64,000 nt of DNA, taken from NCBI GenBank assembly GCA_009103225.1, contig RHPI01003762.1, forward strand, positions 60,612 to 124,611, given 5' to 3'. This document shows positions 46,837-57,375 of the stretch, in pieces (the first letter of the stretch is position 1; every line of letters starts with the position of its first letter). Position numbers and translations under genes: made by a program. The DNA is from Chlorokybus atmophyticus. Taxonomy: Eukaryota; Streptophyta; Chlorokybophyceae; Chlorokybales; Chlorokybaceae. A model generated the notes under the pieces. That model did not search any database. It worked only from the letters and a program-made list of their open reading frames with translations, and had not been told where the DNA came from.

Positions 46837-49800
46837 ATGGGGGGTGTGGGAGCCGATGGCGCATGGGTGGCGCAGTTCCCCGGCAGCATGGATGAGGCGT
46901 CTCAGCTGGATGCCACCGTGGAAGACCTGGCCCGCATCCGCATTGTGAGCGCACACACAACGATTCAGCCAGATCTACTTTATTCAGTTTGTTACACAGG
47001 CAGCATGCTCGCCACAATCAACTTCTCAGTGCATTGCCGGAAGCTGTCAGCAGCTCCTTTTCGTTGTGTTGGTGCCTGCTATGCATGTTGCTACGTAATC
47101 AACAGCACATGTCCGCCAAGATCAAAGACGTAGTGAATGGGTGTTTGGCAGGCAATCATACCTGTCGGCGAGTTTCCAACGCAGCTGTATGACCAATACG
47201 CCACCGCGGTGAGAACAGCATGCGAGCAAGTTTTCCACACAGCAGTCGAGAGCTAAGGGATTGCATGGCACGCAGCTTGAATGCTAACAGTCTGGGGTGT
47301 TTCTGCATGACAGATCCGAGCTGTTACAGAGCTTCAGCTGAAGGATGTGCATCCGTTTCACACAGACAGCATACAATGTATGCAGCTGTAGAATTATACA
47401 ACAGTGCACACATGCGCAGAGTGTATTGCCTGCCAGCTGTAGTCATTTTTATAACCTCTGCTTCGTTGATTTGCAGCCCCGTTTGCACGCCTCTCGTGGT
47501 CGACGGGGTGGTTGCACTGCCGATACGTGGAGGGCACGCAGCCGAGCGGGCTGTCGGCGGTGCTTCCGCTGGAGCTCCCGCGCACGGGGAGCGGCTCAAA
47601 GCTCAGTGGCTACTCCAGCTCCGGCAACTTGGCCTCACCCACAGGAGGCAGCGGCAGCAGCGCCGCCTCCTCGCCCACTGGCCCGCCAACATCATCGGGC
47701 TTCGCGGATGTTGGGTAAGTTGTGTAGTACAATTGGGCAAGTGCTTCTGCCATCCGTTACTATGTTTCTTATTGTGTATAATTGTCACAGACGCACATCT
47801 TCACGGACTGGTGAGGACTTGCAAATGCACAGAAAGGTGCTTGGTGTCATTGGCATATGCCATTGCCCAACTACAGAAGACGTGATTGAAGCTTCACGTA
47901 AGCTGGTGTGGACTTGTAGTAGTTGCTATCTACCACCTGCGAGCTGTAACATGATTGTGTGCCACCTGCAGGGACATTCCGCATTATGTGCAAAGCCTTT
48001 TCAAGCGCGCTTGCAATCAGATGTTTTGGGTTCAGTGCGAGCAGTGAGCAGGTGTGCTGACTGTCTCTAACTCAAGACGATTGTTATCATGCGTCTCCGT
48101 CTGGACACAACATTTGATGGGTGGTGCATTCAAATCTTGCGTGCAGATGCGGTTGGAAGACAGAAAAAAGCGCAACCTGGTGCTGTTCGGACAGCAAGAA
48201 CCTGAGGAGCTCCAGAAACATATTGTGACACTCGTCCAAGACTTTGCGGCCTTGCTGATCATGGAGTTTGAGAAACTCGGCGCTGTTCTATCACAACTGG
48301 CACAGGTTTGATGCAGCTCACTGTTGTGGTTGTGTGCTTGCCCAATCCACACAGTGCAACAGACACAGCACAATGCAGGCGGAGATGGCGCAAATGCATA
48401 GCCAGCAGGCAGGCATGGAATCGTTGGCAATTAACCGCATTGTGGAAGAGAACCGGCGCTCACAAAGGCAGCGCATAGCACGGTCGCAGAAGTCAGTAGC
48501 AGATTATGCTATGCTGGCGGGCTCACCAGCTGACGCAAGAGTGTTGTAAGTCTGCGTGTGCTGTTGTGTTACTGACCAACATGCACGCAAAGTTGCCTTA
48601 CCGCTGTGCATTGTTCAGCTATGCTGCATCGGCAGAAATGGCGCGCAACTCGGGGGACACTGCGTGGTGGGCTGCTTCAATTGAGGGTTCTGCGTGCGCG
48701 GCAGTCATCGGCCGTGACAGAGTACCAAAGGCAGAACTTGAACAGACAAAAGCCGACCTCCAGGAGGCCATAGCTTTATATAAAAAAATTGGAGTGCCTC
48801 TGCTTGAACTGGAGGCCACCTTGCGGCTGGCCAAACTTCTCATTCAGCAGAAGTTGTTGAAGAAAGAGGTGGATGCGTATGGCTTGAGAGCAAATGCGCT
48901 GTTGCTGCTAGCACGTACTCACAATGTAGTTGTCATATCCGCACAGGCGGCCAATCTGCTGATGAATGCTGTCGTGGACGTTGGGGTGGCACTCCCAGAG
49001 TCGGGACGATTAGCACTCGCTTTGGAAGCAGCTCGGCTTTTTGGGTACACCTGCTGCAGATGAATGTAGCCCTGCTGACTGCAACTCTGCTGGTGCTGTG
49101 CATGCTGGTTTGTGGGCGTCTCATTTTGCTGTGGTTAAAGTGCTGATCATACGCATACGTCTAGGCACATGGGCTTTCATAGGAAGAAGGTGTTTTTCTT
49201 GAGATGGGCGTCCAAGGTGGCAACGGTGCACATCTTGTTTTGTTAGCGTATTATGTCCCCACAATTTTCATTTCGAAACCAACGATGCCTTGCTGGTTGC
49301 AGATGTGGGAACGCAAGAGAACAGACGAAGGAGCAAGACATGCACTGCAGTTGCTGATGGCCACAGAGCCACACTACTATCAGCAGTTCACGCCACATGA
49401 TGATTGGGTATGTTTGCTGCAAGGCTGCCTGACATTGGTTGTGCTGATTGGTCTGCAATGGTAGGGTAAAGGTCATCGACTTGTCTCAAGGCAGTCAAGG
49501 TGGGCATCATTGCAGGTATGCATTGCCGCATGTTGTCGAAGGCTTCACATTGTTACCCCACGATGGCCGATACATGCTTGGCCACAGTTGACTGTCCTTG
49601 GAGAGATCCTGGACTTGTCTGTGCAGTCCAACAACTCGCTGGGCGCATGGACAGCCGCAGCACAGCTGCTCAGGTGACAGCCCGTTGCGTATGCAGAAGT
49701 GTTGTTGTGCAATTCTGTGTGCAACGCACTTGTGACGGACACGCGTCTCGTGTCAAGCTCCGAAATGCAACACGCCTTGCGCCTGTTGATTATGTCCTAA

Positions 49801-52750
49801 TGAAAGTGATGTGTTTAGGGATCACTATGACAAGATTCCTGTGGATGGCCAGCAGGCTTTGGCAACTGATCTTGTTTGTGCGGCACGTCGCATGCCACCA
49901 GGTGCTGCGCTGAGTCAAGGATACTTGTCACGCACGTGACGCTCAGATGTAAGCTGACTTGATAGCATGAACATGCTTACAGGCACCAGCTGTCAAGTTG
50001 CAGCACTCCCACTCGTGCGACTGAATGCATACCCACCACCGCCGCGCCACATGGTAGCCATCAAGAGGGTGGAGAAGACGCGCAAAGGGCCATTCATATA
50101 TTCGCCATTTGAGAACAGGCCAGGCAAAGGCGCTGAGGTCTTTTGGGTTGCCGGGGAAGTAGCTGAAGTTACTGTGGAGCTTTGTAACCTTTGCACCTTT
50201 GAGGTAACACCAACCACCACCTGCGTGTGCACCCATTGTTGGATTGTGATTGTTGTAATCCATGTTGTTTGTCACAGGTGGTGGTTGACGCACTGTACCT
50301 CAAAGTGGATCGCAGCAGTGAGTTTGAAGCACTACCACTAGCGACAAGAGTGCCTCCAAACACACCCTCATTGACTCTCACATTGGCGTGCATACCTCGC
50401 ACTCCTGGGCCATTGATGTACGTTGCAAAGGTCCTTGTGAGTGTGGATGTCATAGCAAGGGTTGCTCATGTTGTCGCATTTGCAGAGTACAAGGTTGCGT
50501 GGTTCAGAGTTTTGGCATGCTCAGCGAGCATCGTTTTGATACCGCGAGCAAGGGTCCAACCACAGCGGTAACCGTCGTTCCTCCTCTGCCATTGGTGTTT
50601 GCTGGCGTGTACAGCGACAATGCCGGCAAAAAGCGCGTCAAGCTTGATGAAGGCCGTGCCAGTTTGGCACTATACCCTGGCGAGGTGCCAACAAAACCAC
50701 CAGTGCATGTACACAATCTGCCAAAGGAATGTAAGCCTCAACCATGCCAACCCCTAACCATATGCAATCCGTGTGCAGTGCCGAAGCATGTACTTGGAGC
50801 TCCGCAACTTGGGTATTGTGGCCATGACAGAGGTACGCTATGCTTTTTGCAGATAGCATGCAAAAAACAAACGACTCATCACCCGATGGCTCGCAGGCGG
50901 TTGTGGTGGTTGCGCAGCAGCTATGCACTCTGAAGGTCATAAACGATGCTCTTCAATTTGCATTGCCTTTGGAACCCAGACACGGTGTCATGGTGCCATT
51001 CAAACTGATAGCTGCGCCTCCGAGCGTGCCGATTAAGGAGGCTGCAGCTGCCGCAGTGGCGACATTGAATGTGGACTACTCGGGCTTGACATCCGCGGAT
51101 GATTCATCTGGGCAGTATGGCCGGCGGCAAACGCTTGATTTTGACGTAGTGCAAAAGGAGGGGTTGCATGTGCAGGACGTGACAATTCTGCCATACCAAC
51201 CTGGCATGTTGCGGCGTTCCCATGATGGCACGCGCAGAGTGTGGATGACTGTCAGCCATGAGTTACACGCTGCCGGTCTGACTCTCAAAGACCTTGAGCT
51301 CAGCACCGATGTTGATGAGACCTCCCTCTTCGTCGTTGAAGTGGACATTGAGAACAAGTCCAACTTTCCTTTCCGTCTGGCTGCTGGCACTGTGGATGAC
51401 GTGGAGTCGCACGCGCCCACAGATGCGTGGTGCCCAGTGGAAACCCAACAGCAGTTGATAGTGATGGTTGTTGCGAGACGCTTCCATGTGGAGCTTGCAG
51501 AACCAAACACAAGCGACCCTGCGCGCGCCCCTAATGCACCCGTGCGCGGCAGTGATGGTGCCGTGCTCACGGGTGCAGCAGCCCAGGAAGAGCTGATGCG
51601 CCAGTGCTACGCCGCTGCGCTATCCGAGCAGGTGTCCCTTGCCTGATTGCACTGCTGCTAGTACACAATTCACGCCCTCAAGTTGTCTTTTCAATTTATG
51701 CATTTAGCATTTCGAATGTTCCTCTATGCCTATGCAGAAGTGTGTCCTGGCACAACGTCTGCCTTGGTATGCTACAAGAACTTTACGCTGCAAGCTGATA
51801 TGCGAATTGTGTATGTCTGGAGTTCTGCCGCCCTTGGTCATATCAGTGCCTTGTTATGTCCACAGTCACATCAGCATACATGAGTTAACGTGCTCTCATT
51901 GCTGCAGATAGCCATCATGTGGCGGTGCGACGACGGGCAGTGCGGGACACTACCCTGCTTGGTGCTCGCCTACCAAGAGCTGAACGCGACCACACTTGCA
52001 ATCGTGCAGCCGGACCCCATTAGCTTTCGGTTTTTGTTGGATACGACCGAGCGCATAAGCAGTGGTACAAGCAATGGCGCAGTGGACATCGAGGCGAGCA
52101 ACAATACGCAATCCAGTACGTGCTCCACGGGATCCCTCGCAACCGTCACCATGTGCATCCGCAACAAGAGCAAACAAAGCCAGCAAGTGCTGCTCTCTGT
52201 GCGCTGTGAGGTAGGCATCACACACACCACGTGTTTATGGGGTAGGCAAAGGATGCACTTGTGGTACTATTTGTGGAAGTCAGTACCAACGTGCCCGCGC
52301 AGGATGACTCTGCTGCAGAGTGTCTTTCTCCAGAGCAGGAAAAGACACTGTGGGCAGGGTGTCTGACAGATGTGGAAATACAGGTCAGTGTCGCACCACC
52401 TTCTTCTGGATGCCTGACTGCACTGTCCTATCATACGCATACACATGGTCCTCTCACACGCATAACAATGCATGCCTGTTTTTTGCTGCACTCAAGCTGC
52501 AAAACACCAACATACTGGCAATGTTGCATGCTTTGTGCATTGAAGCCTGTGTGGCTCACATATGCTTGCGATGCAGGTGTCATCAGAAGGGGATGCATCG
52601 CATGCCTTTGCCTTGTGCTTTCTGCAGCCAGGCAAGTACTACATCACCCCCGAATGGAGCCGCGTCAAGGAGCTCGACAGCGACGATCACGTGTACAAAT
52701 TCCCAGGGCGTCGTTTGAAAGGGCAGCGTTTCGGTATTGATGTCACTTGA
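46837..52750 (+). CDS. TRS120: TRAPPC9 / TRS120 subunit of the TRAPPII complex
   Basis: TRAPPII activates Rab11/Ypt31-type GTPases at the trans-Golgi and, in plants, is needed for cell-plate formation. About 20 exons. First exon from ATG 46837 (LDATVEDLARIRI), then AIIPVGEFPTQLYD, FARLSWSTGWLHCRYVEG, KVLGVIGICHCP (47836), LLIMEFEKLGAVL (48255), RIARSQKSVADYAMLAGSP (48475) and SAEMARNSGDTAWWAASIEG. A TPR-like stretch follows, then GPFIYSPFENRPGKGAEVFW (50090), VVVDALYLKVDRS, and beta-rich exons with VSHELHAAGLTL and PDPISFRFLLD. The last exon 52577-52750 ends with CFLQPGKYYITPEWSRVKEL and RRLKGQRFGIDVT. Each block has a counterpart in plant TRS120. Two internal exons (about 47970-48047 and 50750-50832) have less certain limits. 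An ATG at 46888 is a possible later start. Confidence 0.92.
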
Positions 52751-53745
52751 AGTTGCAGCCGCAGTCTCATAGCCCGTATGTATTCATTTGGCCGCTGGCA
52801 GCTTAACAGTCAGGACAAACGTATGTACATAAGCCCTAGAGCACACATGCAAGTAGACGTGTGATACTGACAACACAACTTACTCTTGTGAACATTGCTT
52901 CAGTTGTGGTTTTACTCTAGGAGTTGAGCGCAGATGTGCACAAACTCCAACCATCAAGAGTACATCGCAGTGTACAAAAGATGGTACACTAGAGTAAGCA
53001 CATGCATAGTGTAAAGCAAACAGCGCCTACAGCCAGCCGCCACCGCTCACATAAGCACTTCACCACCGGGCTGCGGCTATCTATCAGTCGCTACCTCTAC
53101 CTACCTAGTGTGATCCGAGACATGTATTAGTTTCAATGTCCATATGTAAATGATGTAAAAAGAATGCTGGCTGTGTACAAGAGATGGTATGTTAGGGTGT
53201 ACGAAAGGTGGTACGCTGCAATGCGATCTGTGCAGCACTCAGCTAATGTGCATGGTGTAAAGCACACAGCACCTGCAGCCAGCCGCCACTGAGATTACAA
53301 CACCACCATCGGACTAACAGCTATCTACCACTAGCACGCTAATACTCTACCTGCCCCGCTTTGTTGTGTAGGTTGTTTCAGGAGTTACTATGCAAGACAA
53401 CGTGGGCTGTTGACGACGTAGTATTGGCGTGTGGGGTTAATGGACGTCATGCAATACTCGTTGTCGACTGCATGGGAGCAGGCAGTGTGATGCAAGCAGA
53501 TGCAGGGGAGTAGGTTTGCTCAACAGGCTGGCTTGGCAAAGCAACAACAGACTGGTATTCCACAGGCTGTCCAGTACGTTCCGCAAAACTAAGCAACACC
53601 TACCAGGTGCCAAACTTACTTACACATACATAATGCCAAGAGTGGCACCGACCGCAAGGCCGGAAACCACCCTTGCACCACCTCGCCAACCCCGCCTCCC
53701 CAAGCAGTAACTATATGTACACGCAGGCAGGGCTCTCACACTCTC
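52751..53745. repeat. Convergent intergenic region with a two-copy repeat
   Basis: Two diverged direct copies of a roughly 120-base block, about 52981-53100 and 53215-53340, share GTGTAAAGC, CAGCCAGCCGCCAC, a CACCACCGGGCT-like motif and GGCTATCTA/CAGCTATCTA. Related CCACCGGGCTA motifs occur in the convergent regions near 13.4 kb and 40.8 kb. No gene is supported. Confidence 0.6.
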
Positions 53746-55047
53746 TCACTCGACGGTAACCTGGATACTGTCCTTCTGAGCCTCGGCACGCTTTGGGACA
53801 GTGATGGTCAGGACGCCGTTGTCCGCCGAGGCCTTAACGTTGTTGGGGTCCGCATCCTTGGGCAGGCGGAAAGAGCGCATGAACTGGCCCACGGCACGCT
53901 CCACACGGCGATAGTTGGACCCCTCATCCACATCCTCCTTCTTCCTCACACCCGACACCGTCAAGACATTGTCCTGAACCTGTTGTTGACACTCGTTGTT
54001 ACTCTCATGCGTACAAGATATGATATCCCTCTGCATGCAGTCAGATAGACTTGTCATCATACTGTTACCTGCACAGTGATGGAGCTCTTGTCGACGCCGG
54101 GGACATCGACCTTGAAGACATACTTGTCCTTGTCCTCAATGACGTCCACAGGAACTTGGGCCAGCATTAGCGCGGAGGCCGTATCCTCGTCAAGCATCTG
54201 CGTGATGGACGGGAACCCGAAGCTACGCTCGATATCGCGCATCAGCCGGTTCATGCTGCACACAGAGAGAGAGAGAGTTGTCATACACCAAACACAGAGC
54301 AGCATCTGGAAGAAGCAAACACACAGATACACACATGCACGCATGCCCACCTCCGTATGGTCCTGTCCACTCCTCCCATTCCAAACGGGTCCAAGAACAG
54401 GTCCGGTAGTCCTCCCGTGGCGGCGAGATCACGATCGCCGCCGCGCCTACGGTCCGGCACGACCGCCCCTCCGCGGCCTCCTCCACGCCCGCCACCGCGG
54501 CCCTCCTGGTCCACGGGGACGTTGGTACCCGTACCCGTGGCGGGAGAGGAAGGGTCCGGGTCGCGCTGGGTGGAAGACATCACAGTCTTGAAACGGACAC
54601 CGACCTGCATGTTCAGAATATCAGTCAGTCCATGCCAAACAGTCTCCTTGCCTCTCTGTGGCTGTGTGCGTACATGTGCAACCAGAGCAGAGTCACACAA
54701 TCAACCCATGCATGCGTCTCTGAAAAAGTGGTTCCGGTTGTGTAACCAGCAGCAACAGCAAGTGCCAAGCAAGAAAGACCCTTGCACCCGTGCATGCATG
54801 CCCGAAAGACTGGCCCGCGAATTGGTTTGTACTGCATGCATGCAGTAGGCATGGAATTGATACAATCTACACATGCCCTTGCAAAGACGGCTACACTCAG
54901 GCTACTGCTGCTCACCGGTCCGGCCGGAACTCTGAGGGTGTTAGGCAGGTCATTGAGCGCCTTCTTGAGACCGCCGCTGAGGGTGGGTCTGGCCGCTCGG
55001 CTCAGCGCCGCCATCGCCGCCGCTGGAGTCGTCATCGCCGCTGCCAT
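53746..55047 (-). CDS. Small heat-shock protein (HSP20), probably organelle-targeted
   Basis: ATP-independent chaperone that holds unfolding proteins. Four phase-consistent exons: 54916-55047, 54351-54604, 54069-54255 and 53746-53979; about 268 residues, long for the family because of an N-terminal extension. Residues 1-44 are Ala/Ser/Arg-rich without acidic residues until the end (MAALSRAARPTLSGGLKKAL), like a mitochondrial or plastid presequence. Next come a Gly/Arg-rich linker (GRGGGRGGGRGG) and DPFGMGGVDRTIRRSMNRLM. The alpha-crystallin domain lies at residues about 165-262: YVFKVDVPGVDKSSITVQ, DNVLTVSGVRK, RRVERAVGQFMRSFRLP and ASADNGVLTITVPKRA. The consensus A-x-x-x-NGVLT is intact. The C-terminal tail (KDSIQVTVE) has IQV in the place of the usual I-x-I anchor. 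A TATA box lies upstream. The start at 55047 is the first ATG of the presequence; 55035 is an alternative. Confidence 0.9.
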
Positions 55048-55201
55048 CAGCTGGTAGCTAGACGCACCGCAACACCACCAAGCAAGAAGTCTTGCACTAG
55101 CACAAGAGCCCCCCCTCCGCACGCACACACAAGCAGGCTAGGATGCACGCACTCGCACACTCTTGCACGCACGCTGTGGCTGTCTGTGTTGAGTGCATGT
55201 G

Positions 55202-55209
55202 TATTTATA
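55202..55209 (-). promoter_or_regulatory. TATA box of the small heat-shock gene
   Basis: TATAAATA on the minus strand, about 155 bases upstream of the start codon at 55047. Stress-induced small heat-shock genes typically have a strong TATA box. I saw only imperfect heat-shock-element halves nearby and do not call one. Confidence 0.5.
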
Positions 55210-55876
55210 GACGGCCTTGAGTCTCGCTTCATGCATGACGAGGGACAGGCATGGCGTAGAGCAGCAGTCCAGAGGCTTCCAGATACAAGGTTATGCAACG
55301 ACCGTCCAAGAATGCATCTGTGCTATTAGCACACCAGACATGCACGCTTAATCGGAGGCTACAGCACGGCGCATGCACCAGAGAAATGGATGCTGTGCAA
55401 GAATGCACCTACCCATTCTACACATCACGTGAGACATCTGGACGCAAGTTGCCACGTCGGCATGCTGGTGCAGAGCCGCTACCCGGCTCCGTGACGCGCT
55501 TAGCACAGTTGCGCTCAGTATTGCGGGCGGGTATTGGCGCAAGGAGTCTCTGACGGCGGGGCGGGTGTCAGAGTCAGCCGGCGACGAACGTAACGTAACG
55601 GGACGTCCTGAGCGTTCCGGATTGTTCAGCCTGCGGCCTGAATGCCGTGTCTGGAGCGTTCGATGATGCTGAGATCGGAAGGTCTGGTCACCGCTTGCGC
55701 AGGGGATATACGGCACGCGCAGGATATATCGAACGAGTAAGGCCATACGGCTTATGTCGCGACAAGCGAAGCGAGTGCGACTTAAGCCGTTTCCCCGCCA
55801 AATCGAGTTCGATATACTTATCGTACTTATCGAATGGGCCATGCGATAGGGCCCTGCAAATTCTCATGTCGATGCC

Positions 55877-55905
55877 TCCTCTGACGCAAGTCTTGTGTCA
55901 GAGGA
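55877..55905 (+). repeat. 13-bp hairpin with 3-base loop
   Basis: The left arm 55877-55889 (TCCTCTGACGCAA) pairs with 55893-55905. One position pairs only as G·U in plus-strand RNA and the rest are Watson–Crick pairs. It lies in the intergenic stretch upstream of the HSP20 gene. Confidence 0.65.
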
Positions 55906-56660
55906 GAACTCAATACAGCGGATGTCAACTGCAAATCGGACGGTTAATATTGATTTGGGAATAGACCATTCGATAATATGCGGCATAATATATGGCACGG
56001 CTTCGTAACTGGCAGAGCATCATGGATATTCGGACGATGAGGTACTTCATGGGAAGATTGCACACACAAGAACTATACATAAATTGGACTTTAACTTTCC
56101 TCCCCCCTTCCTTTGAGCCGCTGGTGCTACAAAAAGGTGGGGTGGAGTGGTTGGGTGCACCGTGCACGTGCTCGTAAATGTTGATGGTGTACAATAAGTG
56201 TTAACACAGGCAATGACATATTGCATTGCCGGTATTCTTACGCACTTTGTAGCGTTGCATGCATGAAACTTGTTGCAACACATGCATTACTTGGTGGACT
56301 CCGGGTTTCATGATATAAATTGCTTATATACATGATATCTTTCATAATGTTACAAATTGTATAATTTCCATTGTAATAATGACAATAGGGTTATATCATG
56401 GTCTGTATGGCATATACATGCGTGTACATACACTGTCATATCATGGTAACAGACCTTCCCGTATTGTATCTTAAGCTTCAAGCTTTAAGTGCACGTCATC
56501 AAAAATGTTTGGCTTTTGCATCGGGCCCTTCACCATGTGTGTTGCCACGTGTAACGAGTTATAAGTGGGTTCCATTTTAAAAATTAAAATAAGCGCATTA
56601 TTTACAACGTTTCCTTGCGAAGTTACCACCTGTAATAGACAAAGTAAGTTGACAAGGTGC

Positions 56661-56743
56661 ATTTACTTGACGTTGCAGCGAGCTGTTATTGGCATGCGGG
56701 TGCATGCATGCTTAATGACAGCTCGCTGCAACGTTAAGTAAAT
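56661..56743 (+). repeat. 30-bp hairpin with 23-nt loop, possible small-RNA precursor or MITE remnant
   Basis: Left arm 56661-56690 and right arm 56714-56743. Twenty-eight pairs are Watson–Crick and two (positions 9 and 27 of the stem) are G·U in plus-strand RNA; on a minus-strand RNA they would be C·A mismatches. The loop is rich in GCATGC. No ORF spans it. The size fits a plant-type miRNA foldback or a short inverted-repeat element. Confidence 0.6.
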
Positions 56744-57375
56744 ATTGCGTACAAGCTTGATCTGTCAATAAGCATGCGCGTGCATTTATCAGTTCATCAA
56801 GTACTTGTTATTAAGAGCTACAACAGCGTACGAGGCTGAATGCATCACTCTTTTATCCCATCAGCAAAACATCTTAATCGAATAATATTGATAAACAAGT
56901 GAAAAAAACAATAAACAATAAAATAGCATACAGGTAAAAGCGTAGGATATGGTTTGCTAATGCCCGATATGGCTTTTACATGACTACCTACTGCGCCACA
57001 CAACCTGGGATTGCTTGTTGCTTGTATTTAATTTGCCTTCTGTTGTGCTTAAAAATCTCATTAGCAATGTTGTTGATAACAATCGAATCGAATCTTGTAA
57101 TTTGTCGACATTATCCATGGCATGAAAGCATAGCCCCGTGCTTCGTGCATCTCAATCGCGACGGAATAAGTTTAAGTTGCTACATTATTGTTTGCTAGGA
57201 CTTACACTTTGGCTGCTGAATGAGTATTGTTGTGAACGTTTACATACTTACGTGTATCACAGTTTCCTTCACGATCGCATTTTCAATTGGACTTTCACGT
57301 TCAGCTGATCCTTTCATGTAAGCACAAGCAAATTCAAGCCATGTGTATCGGTTCATCCGGCTACACTTGAAAACT

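Larger units (their letters stand above)
55210..57375. other. Intergenic stretch with hairpins, AT-rich toward the right
   Basis: No recognisable gene. It contains the hairpins at 55877-55905 and 56661-56743, a patch near 55735-55790 with GGCCATACGGCTTA and TTAAGCCG-like inverted pieces, and AT-rich sequence from about 56290 to 57240. Confidence 0.5.
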
